Shown in pieces: positions 7,930 through 16,049 of a stretch of 64,000 bases of DNA. This stretch comes from an uncultured Collinsella sp. (GTDB lineage: Bacteria; Actinomycetota; Coriobacteriia; Coriobacteriales; Coriobacteriaceae). A program made the position numbers and the translations under genes. How positions within the stretch are numbered: position 1 is the stretch's first letter; each line of letters opens with the position of its first letter. The notes under the pieces were generated by a model. It was given only the letters and a program-made list of their open reading frames with translations. It was not told the origin of the DNA and ran no database searches. Where the stretch lies: positions 1-64,000 of the forward strand of contig CAKTWW010000007.1 in NCBI GenBank assembly GCA_934630855.1. The letters run 5' to 3'.

Positions 7930-9432
7930 ATGTTCTGTCCAAAATGCGGCGCTAAGCTCGCTGACAATTTAAAGTTTTGCACTGAGTGCGGTGCTTCGCT
8001 AGAAGGCGCGGCTCAGGTGTTGGCTGAAGTTCGCGAAAAAACGGAGGTGAATGTTTCGCCATCGGAGCTTTCTGGCGAAACGTATGATGCCGGCCCCTCG
8101 ATGGCTGATGCTGTTGACGAAGCTGTTGAGGTCGAGCCAGAATTCGAGAGGGTTGAACAAGCGCCCTCCGAGACCCCGCAGATGAGCGAACCCCTACAGC
8201 CGTCGACCGCGGCAAATGCCGCATCTCAAGTTGCGGCTCCGCAGAGGAAAGAGCCCAAGGCACTCTATATCGTTGGAATTGTCGTCGGGATTATTGTGAT
8301 CGCGCTGGTGTCTTGGCAACTCTTCTTTAACGGCTCCGGTGGCAATATCGTCACGTTCGGCCAAAAGGAGTCGGTGGTTTGCGCGCTCGATACCAAGGTA
8401 ATTCCTACAGACTCAGACGGTAATAAAATTACGTCTTTTGTGGCGGAGCTCATTGATGAGGATGGTCACTCTTCGAAAGTTAAAGTGACCGGCGAATCAG
8501 GCTTTTCGATAGGGAAGTTCAAGGACGCCGCAGAGGGGTCGTACACGCTCAAGGTGACCAACAGGCAGACGAAGGTCGAGTATTCGATTCCGGTAAAAAT
8601 TGTGAGCGATAACCGTAAATCTGAGGCGGAAACCGAAATTACTGTTCAAGCTCCTGGCAAGGATGCTGCCGCGGATACCAAGAAGGATAATGCGGGCGGG
8701 AAAGATGCGGACCCTACCCAAGTTGCCGCATATCGCGCATACAACCAAAAGTGCCGAGAATATCTCAATAAATATGGCGAGGCACGTGTTGTTGAGACGT
8801 ACGGTTATGCACTGACGGGTTTTTGCGTGGCGGATTTGGTTGATTTCGACAACGATGGAAATGACGAACTGCTAACAATAACGTGCGACCTGGATGAGAG
8901 TGCATCCCAGATGGACTGGATCGGGACAGATTCGACCAAGCCCTATGAGGTCGAGGTATGGTCTTATGTCGATGGTGGTCTGAAGCGTATATATGAACAA
9001 CACTGGGTTGATCACAGCAACGGTGGCGGTGAGTACCTCTCTCTTACGGAGAAATCTGGCAAGATTTTTATCGAGAGCAACATGTATATGATGAGCGATC
9101 AGATGAAGGCCATGTGTGAGGAAGGCAATGTCATTTCTGCTTCAATTACGACGATGCGCGGCAAAAAGGGCGATGCTTTTGAGGATGACATTTCAATGGA
9201 AATTGCCGGCCAATACACGTCCGAGGGTTTCGAATCTTTCTGTCTTGTACAGGGAAAGCCTGCATCGGAGAAGGAGTATACGGATGCTTTGGAAAGTTAC
9301 AATCAGCATGCAGCCTACGCATTGCTGGATTTCAGTATGACGCGAAACGAGTATCGAGATTCGACCTATTTATCCTTGCAAGATGTCCAACAAAGGACTG
9401 CGGATACGCTATCAAAGCTTGAGAAAGCGTAG
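7930..9432 (+). CDS. Zinc-ribbon membrane protein with DFDNDGNDE motif (500 aa)
   Basis: It has the same architecture as its upstream neighbour: zinc knuckles at C3/C6 and C17/C20, a long acidic linker, one membrane segment (about 111-132), a short beta domain, then a helical YRAYNQK segment and an acidic DxDNDGxDE loop near residue 305. The Shine-Dalgarno AAGGAG precedes ATG 7930. Only 13 bp separate it from the previous stop, so the two form an operon that ends at the terminator 9454-9485. The C-terminal half uses more A/T-ending codons than the zinc-ribbon part. No enzymatic motif is visible. Confidence 0.85.
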   Translation: MFCPKCGAKLADNLKFCTECGASLEGAAQVLAEVREKTEVNVSPSELSGETYDAGPSMADAVDEAVEVEPEFERVEQAPSETPQMSEPLQPSTAANAASQVAAPQRKEPKALYIVGIVVGIIVIALVSWQLFFNGSGGNIVTFGQKESVVCALDTKVIPTDSDGNKITSFVAELIDEDGHSSKVKVTGESGFSIGKFKDAAEGSYTLKVTNRQTKVEYSIPVKIVSDNRKSEAETEITVQAPGKDAAADTKKDNAGGKDADPTQVAAYRAYNQKCREYLNKYGEARVVETYGYALTGFCVADLVDFDNDGNDELLTITCDLDESASQMDWIGTDSTKPYEVEVWSYVDGGLKRIYEQHWVDHSNGGGEYLSLTEKSGKIFIESNMYMMSDQMKAMCEEGNVISASITTMRGKKGDAFEDDISMEIAGQYTSEGFESFCLVQGKPASEKEYTDALESYNQHAAYALLDFSMTRNEYRDSTYLSLQDVQQRTADTLSKLEKA

Positions 9433-9453
9433 GTAAGCCGTTTAATTTGGCGA

Positions 9454-9485
9454 GGGCGGGGATCATCTGATTCCCCGCCCTTGTT
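9454..9485 (+). terminator. Rho-independent terminator after zinc-ribbon operon
   Basis: GGGCGGGGA (9454-9462) pairs with TCCCCGCCC (9472-9480) around a 9 nt loop, followed by TTGTT. It closes the 6795-9432 transcription unit. Confidence 0.75.
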
Positions 9486-9518
9486 CGGTTACAGCCAAGT
9501 TGAGCTTTTGTAAGACCA

Positions 9519-9560
9519 GCTGTTAAACTTGTTAAAGTTTGCTAAAGTTGTTAAACTCGC
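9519..9560. repeat. Clustered TTAAA(C/G) repeats
   Basis: Four TTAAAC/TAAAG-type heptamers alternate with TTG in direct and inverted order (for example GTTAAACTTG and AGTTGTTAAAC). The cluster lies between two convergent genes. It could be a protein-binding site; nothing shows its role. Confidence 0.35.
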
Positions 9561-9595
9561 CGCTGCGAATTCGGCAACGCCAATGTCCAGCTCAC

Positions 9596-10945
9596 CTACC
9601 TTCCGCTCGCGATCCGTTTAAGCTCGGCTTTTCGCTTGCTGTTGAGGAGCTGGTCTAGGTTGAGGCCCTCGGATCCACAGCGCTTAAGCAGGTTGGAACC
9701 GTTGAATCCGTTTTCGGCAAGATCGTCTTCTAGCTCGTGCTTGAGCTGAGTCCATTTACTCAATTGTTTGCGAATGTAGTCGGGACGGCGCTCGGTCGCC
9801 TCGGCTATTTCGTTTATCGATTGGCCCAGAGAGAAGCGACGACGTATCTCGAGCGTTTCCTGACGGGTCTTTTCGTTCTTGGCATCGGTCTTGCACTTTT
9901 CGCTGCAGTATTTACGCTCCATGCCGCGATGTCCCGCGAGCGAAAAGGCGCGTCCACACTGTTCACAGTACCCGATGCGCACGGTGCTGAGCTTGCGCGA
10001 AAAATCGAACCACAACCAGGATAGATAGCTGTCAAACGAAAGAAATCCGGTGGACTCGCTGCCTTGGAACACGTCGACGTGCGCACCGGAGAGATGTGCA
10101 ATCACGAGTGCTTGGACAAGTGCGGTGAGCGCTCCCTTGTCGGTGTCGTCGAGGGGTCTGTTTTGCGGAACGATGCTCGCATCGGGGGCGATGTCGTAGT
10201 AGCTCTGTTCGCTGGGAACAAGTTTGAGATGCTGCAGCGCTGCGCGTGAGTCGTCATCGCTCAGGGCGAGCAGTAGCTTGAGGGTCTCGAAGTCTTCCAG
10301 GGTTAGCTCATGGTCAAAGGAAAAGACGCGGAATTCAACGACGGATCCGGCGGCATCTCCCGTCGCGGAGACAAAGGCGTAGAAAAAGCCGTCGTTCGAT
10401 TCGATGCGACGGATGATTGGCAGACTCTTGAAGCATGCCGCGTAGCCACCGCTTATACCGAGGTAAATCGAGTACATGGAGAACGACGACCTGTCGGCTT
10501 CACTTGTGATGACGACTTTATCTATCTGCCGAATGGCGCTGACTTTTGCAATGCTGCAGTTACCGTTGAGGAACTCCTGAATGCGCACCGCAACAAGTGC
10601 CGATACGGCCGCATACGCCCAATCGCGAACAAGTTCGGTGTCGCGAACGCCAAAGAGGGGCCCGGTCTGGCGCGCGAAGTCGACAATGTTGTCCACGTCC
10701 ATGCGGATGGGGGACTCGGGGGTGCCGGTTGGTTCAACACACGAAGCGAGTTTTATCAGGTCGGCGTGGCGCTCACTGTGCATTGGCGATGCGTTTTGCT
10801 TAAGCTCGCTGAGCTCGACGGGACGATAAAGGTCAAAGGCGAGCAACGTATCACTCGGGGTCTGTCCGACTTGCGGTCCGATGGTTTTGACGCCTTTAAA
10901 AGGGATGAAGCCTTGGACAGTTTTGGTTTGCGAGAGGTTGAACAT
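9596..10945 (-). CDS. Hypothetical protein with C-terminal zinc finger and HTH-like tail (449 aa)
   Basis: Not assigned to a named family. Residues 1-300 look like an alpha/beta cytoplasmic domain without recognisable motif. Around residue 325-360 sits a zinc-finger pattern, C-x2-C (YCEQCG) followed by YCSEKC, similar in style to CGNR or YacG-like fingers. Just after it is a helix-turn-helix-like stretch (SLGQSINEIAEATERRPDYI). The two together suggest a DNA-binding protein. It is the only minus-strand gene in the zinc-ribbon cluster and diverges from the gene at 11078, so local regulation is possible. A TATACT -10 lies at 10982-10977. Confidence 0.75.
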   Translation of the reverse strand: MFNLSQTKTVQGFIPFKGVKTIGPQVGQTPSDTLLAFDLYRPVELSELKQNASPMHSERHADLIKLASCVEPTGTPESPIRMDVDNIVDFARQTGPLFGVRDTELVRDWAYAAVSALVAVRIQEFLNGNCSIAKVSAIRQIDKVVITSEADRSSFSMYSIYLGISGGYAACFKSLPIIRRIESNDGFFYAFVSATGDAAGSVVEFRVFSFDHELTLEDFETLKLLLALSDDDSRAALQHLKLVPSEQSYYDIAPDASIVPQNRPLDDTDKGALTALVQALVIAHLSGAHVDVFQGSESTGFLSFDSYLSWLWFDFSRKLSTVRIGYCEQCGRAFSLAGHRGMERKYCSEKCKTDAKNEKTRQETLEIRRRFSLGQSINEIAEATERRPDYIRKQLSKWTQLKHELEDDLAENGFNGSNLLKRCGSEGLNLDQLLNSKRKAELKRIASGR

Positions 10946-10976
10946 ATCGCTCCTACCTGCTGTTTTGTCTATGTGA

Positions 10977-11005
10977 AGTATAGCAAAAAATTACCCGGTT
11001 ATAAT
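10977..11005. promoter_or_regulatory. Divergent promoter region
   Basis: A minus-strand -10 (TATACT, complement of 10977-10982) and a plus-strand -10 (TATAAT, 11000-11005) lie 18 bp apart between the divergent genes at 10945 and 11078. Their -35 boxes are weak. The overlap means the two genes could be controlled together. Confidence 0.45.
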
Positions 11006-11077
11006 CACTGTAATTGGGTTGCTGCAAATCGTATCTTATGTGGCGTCAGGAAGAGGGACAGCAGAAAGGACCCCATC

Positions 11078-11755
11078 ATGTATTGCAAGCAGTGTGGATC
11101 GCAGATCAACGAAGGCGCCAAGTTCTGCGGCGTGTGCGGAACGCCCACGGTCGCGGCGGAGGCGACGCTGGAGGATGTGGCCGCCAACAGCCGTCACACC
11201 TTTTATGCTCCCCAGAGCACCGGCCTTGGAACCATCGAGTTCATTACCTCGTACATCACGTTCTATCTTAAGGGGAGTATCGAATTCACTAACGATAACG
11301 TGATTGCGCAGGTGCCTAATACGATCCTTGGCGTGATTCCGCTCGGTCGCCGCAAGCGTACGCTCGATGTTGCCCATATCACGTCAACGGTGAGCGACTT
11401 TAAGGTCGACATCAAGAACTTGCTGATCGGCGTGGTGATCGCTCTGATTGGCCTGTGCAGCTTGGGAGATCCGGACAGCATCTTGCTCGTTCTGGCGACC
11501 ATGGCGTTCGGCGTGCTTATGGTGCTGAACGCGTTGATTTCGTACGTGTCGATTTCCATGGATTCGGGCGAGCTGGTTCTTATTCCGTTGGTGGTTTTTG
11601 AGCGCAACAAGGCCGATATGATTGCCGATAACATCAACAGGCTGCTGAGCGCTCGCAAGTACGACACCAACGTGCGCATTCATGCCGAGAATGCCGCCGA
11701 CCGCATGGCGTACGGCCAGGCGCAGGTTGTCGACGCCATCAATGGGCTTCGATAG
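11078..11755 (+). CDS. Zinc-ribbon membrane protein with PH-like segment (225 aa)
   Basis: The start ATG 11078 (AGAAAGGA upstream) begins directly with the zinc knuckle C3-x2-C6 ... C17-x2-C20 (YCKQCG ... FCGVCG). The following region (about 40-110) resembles a bacterial PH-like fold seen in membrane-associated proteins: strands around FYLKGSIEFTNDNVIAQ and a basic LGRRKR. Two hydrophobic segments follow at about 114-130 and 136-158, then a cytoplasmic-looking helical tail. Unlike its neighbours it has no large ectodomain. A longer frame extends upstream to 10310 but overlaps the divergent gene and promoter, so it is not used. Function unknown. Confidence 0.8.
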   Translation: MYCKQCGSQINEGAKFCGVCGTPTVAAEATLEDVAANSRHTFYAPQSTGLGTIEFITSYITFYLKGSIEFTNDNVIAQVPNTILGVIPLGRRKRTLDVAHITSTVSDFKVDIKNLLIGVVIALIGLCSLGDPDSILLVLATMAFGVLMVLNALISYVSISMDSGELVLIPLVVFERNKADMIADNINRLLSARKYDTNVRIHAENAADRMAYGQAQVVDAINGLR

Positions 11756-11772
11756 GCTCAAATTATTACTTA

Positions 11773-11806
11773 AGGTGCCGTCGGGAGATGCTTGACGGCA
11801 CTTTAT
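11773..11806 (+). terminator. Rho-independent terminator
   Basis: GTGCCGTC (11775-11782) pairs with GACGGCAC (11794-11801), followed by TTTAT. It separates the 11078 and 11879 transcription units. Confidence 0.65.
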
Positions 11807-11878
11807 GATGGAATGGCTCATAACGGTTGATGTTCACGTTGCGATGAGCCGACCGATGCGGATCAGGTGGGGGAAACG

Positions 11879-12997
11879 ATGTTTTGCACGAACTGCGGTT
11901 CCAAAATCGAAGAGGGTGCGTACTTTTGCGGTAACTGCGGTTGTCGAATCGCAGGCTCGGCGGCCAATACGGGCCATGGGCCGTATCCCGCCCAGCCCCA
12001 GAATGCCGCCTATGCTCAACAGAGCGTACAGTATCCGCTCGATGCTCCTGTCGCGCCGCAGCGCTCGTCCTTCGCCTCGTTCTTGACGGAGCGCCGCCAG
12101 ATCGGCCGCGCGATGGTCCCCACGTTCGCCATCATCCTCGCCGCGATGATCGCCGCCGCGGGCACGGCATACGCCCTGTGCAAGGCATACCAGGTCTTTG
12201 TGGCTCCGGCACTCGAACAGAAGAACGAGCCCGCAGGCGAAGACCGGGGCGGATCGAATAAGGAGACGGCCTCGGCTCAGAACGATAAGGCACATGAGGC
12301 TTATGAGGGAATCATCGATGTGTACAGGCAGTATGGAGCGTACTGCGATGAGAAGGGGACGGGGCTTGGCGATGAGGAGTCGTCAAAGAAACTAGAGACT
12401 CTCATGGACGGCCAAAGTTATATGGGTATCTATGTCTATTACAAGAGCGTTGATCCGGAAAACTGTGAGGCGTATTACTTGGAGAAGGACATCGATGGTG
12501 ACGGCGTAGACGAATTGTTCGTGGCGCAAGAACTGGCCTATACGGAAAGCGAAGGCAAAGGCCTCGTGAACCTTTACTACTTTGAGGACGGCAAAGCCAA
12601 ATCTATCTACGACAACATCGGTGACGGAATGGCGACCGCAACGCTGTCCAAGGACGGTTTTCTCATCATGGGGGAAGGGCAAGGTATCGAACTCTGTGAT
12701 GAAGGAAAGATAGCGCTGAGGACGAGGCAGGACAGGTATAGCGCAAGCTACTACTTTGATTATGCAGGCGGGAAAATGAGTCTGGCGGATGCTCTGCAAC
12801 TCAACTATGACGACTCGTCTGATGAGGAGGATTCCTATAAGGTGATGAGCATAGAAAATGGCAAGAAGCAGCCGGACCAGACGGTCGTTGGTTGGCAGAA
12901 TGCTGGCGCAATGCGCGATGAGTTTGACGCCAGATATCAAGCCTCGACAGAGAACAGCAAACTTCTTGCAAGCCACGATTGGGCCAAGATTGAGTAA
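11879..12997 (+). CDS. Zinc-ribbon membrane protein with IDGDGVDE motif (372 aa)
   Basis: Paralogue of the gene at 6795. It has zinc knuckles at C3/C6 and C17/C20, a linker, the same ERRQIG ... VPTFA membrane block (segment about 78-103), a charged stretch, and an acidic IDGDGVDE loop at about 205-212 in the exposed half. ATG 11879 is favoured over GTG 11867 because AGGTGGGGG lies 5-13 nt upstream and the paralogues start at the zinc ribbon. Ectodomain sequence differs from the 6795 paralogue far more than the ribbon/membrane part. Function unknown. Confidence 0.85.
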   Translation: MFCTNCGSKIEEGAYFCGNCGCRIAGSAANTGHGPYPAQPQNAAYAQQSVQYPLDAPVAPQRSSFASFLTERRQIGRAMVPTFAIILAAMIAAAGTAYALCKAYQVFVAPALEQKNEPAGEDRGGSNKETASAQNDKAHEAYEGIIDVYRQYGAYCDEKGTGLGDEESSKKLETLMDGQSYMGIYVYYKSVDPENCEAYYLEKDIDGDGVDELFVAQELAYTESEGKGLVNLYYFEDGKAKSIYDNIGDGMATATLSKDGFLIMGEGQGIELCDEGKIALRTRQDRYSASYYFDYAGGKMSLADALQLNYDDSSDEEDSYKVMSIENGKKQPDQTVVGWQNAGAMRDEFDARYQASTENSKLLASHDWAKIE

Positions 12998-13026
12998 GTT
13001 TTGAGAGGGGATTACGGTCTGCAGGC

Positions 13027-13282
13027 GTTACAGATTGAGACGCCGTGTTTCGAGGGATTGGTTTGTCTTGATCTGTAACGTTTACGGGCCGATTTAGCCG
13101 ATAACTGTTACAGATTGAGACATTTGCGGATGGCGCCGACCATTTGTCTAAATCTGTAACATCTGGACGAAGATTCGGCCTGTAGATGTTACAGATTGAG
13201 ATGTTGGCAAAGGGGCAGACTGTTTGTCTCGATCTGTAACATCTGGACCCAGTTTTGTCCTGTAACTGTTACAGATCGAGAT
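13027..13282. repeat. Tandem 80 bp palindromic repeats (3.5 units)
   Basis: Left arms GTTACAGATTGAGAC begin at 13027, 13107, 13188 and 13268 (periods 80, 81, 80). Right arms GTCTYRATCTGTAAC lie at 13065-13079, 13146-13160 and 13226-13240; the fourth unit has only a left arm. Each palindrome has 15 bp arms and a 22-24 nt variable loop, and units are joined by ~27 bp variable linkers. The 377 bp between 12997 and the tRNA hold no gene. The short period, palindromic arms and variable linkers do not fit a CRISPR array. Confidence 0.9.
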
Positions 13283-13331
13283 GATTGGCTGAGACGTTTG
13301 CCGGCAAAATGGGATCCCTCAAAATTCCCCC

Positions 13332-13360
13332 TTGCCCATCCTCGACTGTTTGGTTACTAT
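13332..13360 (+). promoter_or_regulatory. Promoter of tRNA-Ser
   Basis: TTGCCC (13332-13337), a 17 bp spacer and TACTAT (13355-13360) lie 15 bp before the mature tRNA 5' end. Confidence 0.65.
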
Positions 13361-13374
13361 AGAACGGCTGTTAC

Positions 13375-13465
13375 GGAGAGCTGACCGAGAGGCCGAAGGT
13401 GCTCGCCTGCTAAGCGAGTATGCCCCAAAAGGGCATCTGGGGTTCGAATCCCCAGCTCTCCGCCA
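13375..13465 (+). tRNA. tRNA-Ser (anticodon GCT)
   Basis: A class II tRNA of 91 nt. Acceptor stem GGAGAGC (13375-13381) with GCTCTCC (13455-13461), discriminator G and encoded CCA (13463-13465). The anticodon stem CTCGC/GCGAG carries loop CTGCTAA with anticodon GCT. A long variable arm ATGCCCC/GGGCAT and T-arm CTGGG-TTCGAAT-CCCAG are present. It reads AGC/AGU codons. Confidence 0.97.
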
Positions 13466-13478
13466 GTTTAACTTTAAA

Positions 13479-13506
13479 GAAGGGTCCCATTTGGGGCCCT
13501 TTTTTA
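13479..13506 (+). terminator. Terminator after tRNA-Ser
   Basis: AGGGTCCC pairs with GGGGCCCT around a short loop, followed by six T. A near-identical copy sits at 13670-13696 after the duplicated tail. Confidence 0.85.
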
Positions 13507-13669
13507 ATATCAACTAAGTAAGCTGGGGATTCGATCCCGAGAGGGCACGGGCGTTAAGCAAACGCGAAAGCGTTTGTAGCCCGTGGGCGAAAAGCCGCCA
13601 AGCTTTGAAGCCGGAGGGCATGCGAAGCATGCCCGGACATCCCCAGCTCTCCGCCAGTTTGAATTGAAA

Positions 13670-13696
13670 GAAGGGTCCCACTTGGGGCCCTTTTTG
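13670..13696 (+). terminator. Second copy of tRNA-Ser terminator
   Basis: AGGGTCCC and GGGGCCC arms followed by five T, one repeat period downstream of the first terminator. Confidence 0.8.
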
Positions 13697-13730
13697 CTAT
13701 GGAGAAAGGAGGCTGGGGATTCGAGCCCTC

Positions 13731-13760
13731 AAAAAAGAGGCGTCCCATTGGACGCCTCAT
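13731..13760 (-). terminator. Terminator of the D,D-carboxypeptidase gene
   Basis: On the minus strand GAGGCGTC and GACGCCTC form an 8 bp stem followed by six T. It lies 30 bp after the stop of the gene at 13790 and insulates it from the tRNA array. Confidence 0.75.
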
Positions 13761-13789
13761 ATTGGTTCGAATGTAATGTTATCCCGGCC

Positions 13790-15130
13790 TTATACCTCGG
13801 GCGCCTTGGCCACGGTCTCGCTTTCGGCCGTGAGCGGGCGATTGTCGATGCGGCGACTCAGGCGGTCAAGCTTCACGAGTAGCCATTCGATGGGGTTTGG
13901 CCCCGAGCCTTCCTCGTCGGCAACTAGATCCACGACGGCAATCTTGGTGCCGTCCTGCTTGAGCGTCACGCTGCCTACCTTGTCGCCCACATGTACCGTG
14001 CCCGAAAGATCGTCATGCGTTACCTTCTCGGTCACCTCGCCGGCAAGCGAGAACACGGTCGTCTGAGCCGCGGGGTCGGCGAGCGTGGCATCAATCGTCT
14101 TATCGGTCCAGTCGGTCTGGCCAATACGCGCCATGAGGGGATTGCCGTTGGCAGTCTTCTCCTGCGTATTGGCGATCGCGACCGTAACCTTGTGGCCGTA
14201 GTACCAGTTGGCAAGGGTTGCCGTATCGGCAAAGCGCTGGTCGGTGGTGGTTGAGTTCAAAACCACGGTGTAGACCTCGTCGCCGTCGCGATTGTAGGCG
14301 CTCGTAAAGCAATAGCCCGCGTCGTCGGTAGTGCCGGTCTTACCGCCAATGTTGCCGTCCTGGCCGAGCAAAACGTTGTGCGTATCCATGGAATGCGAAT
14401 GGTCGGAGCCGTCGGCACCCGTAACTTCGATCCAGGAATCCTCGCTTGCCACGACCTCGCGGAACGTGTCTTTTTTCATCGCCTCCTGCATCATGAGCGC
14501 TACGTCATGTGCGGTCGAGTGCATATCGCCGGCCCACTCGTCAAAATCCAGGCCGTGAGGATTCTCAAAGACCGTGCCGGTGCAACCGAGCTTTTTAGCG
14601 CGCTCGTTCATGGCCTTCACAAAGGTGGCCTCGGCGTCTTTGGTCTTGGGGTCGATCTTTTTGCCCACGTATTCGGCAAGCGCGATGGCGGCGTCGTTGC
14701 CCGAGGGAATCATCAGGCCGCGCAGGGCCTGCTCCACCGTGAGCTCGTCGCCTTCGAGCAAGCCGGCGGTCGAGTTGCCTACGGTGGCGGCAGCGTTGCT
14801 CACCGTGATCTTCTCGTCCATCTTGCAATTCTCCATCGCCAGGATCGCGGTCATAACCTTGGTGATCGAGGCAATCTTGACCTGTTCATCGGCGCCGCGT
14901 CCATAGTAGACGGTGCCGTCTTTGCCCATGACGACAGCATTGGTGGCCTCGATATCGGGGAGATTCTCGGCTGTAATGCCGCGTGTATCGGCGGTCTTGC
15001 CGCAAACGTCGTCGGTCGTGAGCACTTGTGCGCCGGCGACGGTAGGCGCGCCTGCGACAAGGGCGATGGCACAGACAAAGCCGGCGACAAGCCGGGCAGA
15101 GCGCTTTGTAAAAGAGGTGAGGGACTTCAC
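13790..15130 (-). CDS. D-alanyl-D-alanine carboxypeptidase, peptidase S11 family
   Basis: This is a penicillin-binding-protein type D,D-carboxypeptidase that trims the terminal D-Ala of peptidoglycan stem peptides outside the membrane. The three active-site motifs are in order: SxxK (SITK, about residue 86), SxN (SGN, about 143) and KTG (about 262). The N-terminus is Lys/Arg-rich then hydrophobic (VAGFVCAIALVAGAP), a signal peptide ending near AGAQ. The frame is open to ATG 15199, but a TATACT -10 at 15175-15170 implies transcription starts near 15163, so GTG 15130 is preferred; the start is uncertain. It diverges from a VanRS-like pair. Confidence 0.88.
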   Translation of the reverse strand: MKSLTSFTKRSARLVAGFVCAIALVAGAPTVAGAQVLTTDDVCGKTADTRGITAENLPDIEATNAVVMGKDGTVYYGRGADEQVKIASITKVMTAILAMENCKMDEKITVSNAAATVGNSTAGLLEGDELTVEQALRGLMIPSGNDAAIALAEYVGKKIDPKTKDAEATFVKAMNERAKKLGCTGTVFENPHGLDFDEWAGDMHSTAHDVALMMQEAMKKDTFREVVASEDSWIEVTGADGSDHSHSMDTHNVLLGQDGNIGGKTGTTDDAGYCFTSAYNRDGDEVYTVVLNSTTTDQRFADTATLANWYYGHKVTVAIANTQEKTANGNPLMARIGQTDWTDKTIDATLADPAAQTTVFSLAGEVTEKVTHDDLSGTVHVGDKVGSVTLKQDGTKIAVVDLVADEEGSGPNPIEWLLVKLDRLSRRIDNRPLTAESETVAKAPEV

Positions 15131-15327
15131 GGATTTCGCTTTCGACGGGGTGGTCTCTTCTGGCACTAGAGTATATCGTTTGCCGGCGGCGACGAGCATC
15201 GTGCGCGCACATGGCCTGCATCTGCGCCCGAACGGGCATATGGGTGCTTAAGGTCGGCTTAATCGCCCGCGCTTGTTGTGTGTGGTAAGCGTCCCCTCGG
15301 GCATAATGGAGCGCGAGAGGAGCACGC

Positions 15328-16023
15328 ATGAACGAGCGCATTTTGGTGGTCGACGACGAGAAGGCCATTGCCGACCTGGTCGGCATCTACCTTACAAAAG
15401 AGGGCTTTGACGTCCAGATCGCCTACAGCGGGGCCGATGCGGCCAAGGCGATTTTGGAGCAAGAGTTTGATCTGGCGCTGTTGGATGTCATGCTGCCCGA
15501 TATCGACGGCTTTGAGTTACTGCGCACGATTCGCGCCAGCCATACCTATCCGGTAATTATGCTGACGGCGCGCGACGCCCAGCAGGATAAGATCGATGGC
15601 CTTTCGCTCGGTGCGGACGATTACGTGGTCAAGCCGTTCCGCCCGTTGGAACTCGTCGCGCGCGTCCGCGCCCAGCTTCGTCGCTATACCAGCTACGGCA
15701 GTCGTGTGCAGGTGGCCGAGTCTCCGGTCATCCAACTCGACGGTCTCGAGATCAATCGTGACGCCCGCGCGGTAACAGTAGACGGCAAGCAGGTTCGCCT
15801 GACGCCCATCGAGTATTCCATCCTGCTGTATCTTGCCGAGCACCGTGGCAGCGTGGTGGCCGTGGAGGACTTGTTCCGCGCGGTGTGGAATGAGGACTTT
15901 ATGCCCGGCTCCAACAATACGGTGATGGTGCACATTCGCCATCTGCGCGAAAAGATCGGCGACGACGCCCAAAAACCGCGCTTTATCAAAAACGTCTGGG
16001 GCGTCGGCTACATCATCGAATAA
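15328..16023 (+). CDS. OmpR-family response regulator, VanR-like (231 aa)
   Basis: The receiver domain (1-120) has the acidic pocket (VVDDE), the phospho-acceptor Asp in LALLDVMLPD and the conserved Lys in VKPFRP. A winged-helix DNA-binding domain of the OmpR/PhoB type occupies about 130-231. The receiver resembles VanR closely by eye (for example YPVIMLTARD and GADDYVVKPFRPLELVARV). GAGAGGAG precedes ATG 15328. The partner kinase starts 27 bp downstream. With the divergent carboxypeptidase, a cell-envelope control role is likely; no vanHAX genes are in the window. Confidence 0.9.
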   Translation: MNERILVVDDEKAIADLVGIYLTKEGFDVQIAYSGADAAKAILEQEFDLALLDVMLPDIDGFELLRTIRASHTYPVIMLTARDAQQDKIDGLSLGADDYVVKPFRPLELVARVRAQLRRYTSYGSRVQVAESPVIQLDGLEINRDARAVTVDGKQVRLTPIEYSILLYLAEHRGSVVAVEDLFRAVWNEDFMPGSNNTVMVHIRHLREKIGDDAQKPRFIKNVWGVGYIIE

Positions 16024-16049
16024 CGCTTTTCGCTTGTAAGGATCTTGAT

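Larger units (their letters stand above)
13466..13731 (+). repeat. tRNA-Ser tail repeat (191 bp unit plus truncated unit)
   Basis: After the tRNA come terminator 1 (13479-13506), an inverted T-arm (GGGGATTCGATCCC, 13525-13538), nested hairpins, and a perfect 18 nt copy of the tRNA 3' end with CCA at 13639-13656, exactly 191 bp after the tRNA's own. Terminator 2 (13670-13696) and a second, truncated inverted T-arm (~13713-13728) follow. Hairpins: CACGGGC 13546-13552 / GCCCGTG 13579-13585; CAAACGC-GAAA-GCGTTTG 13559-13576; GGGCATGC-GAA-GCATGCCC 13616-13634. Layout and period match the tRNA-Arg arrays although the sequence differs. Confidence 0.85.

Noticed and set aside
10310..11077. 256-codon N-terminal extension of the zinc-ribbon gene at 11078
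   Set aside because: It overlaps the divergent gene and its promoter; the zinc ribbon begins at 11078 with a good Shine-Dalgarno, as in all paralogues.
13027..13282. CRISPR array
   Set aside because: Units are palindromes with short arms and variable linkers of ~27 bp plus variable loops. There are no cas genes, and only 3.5 units.
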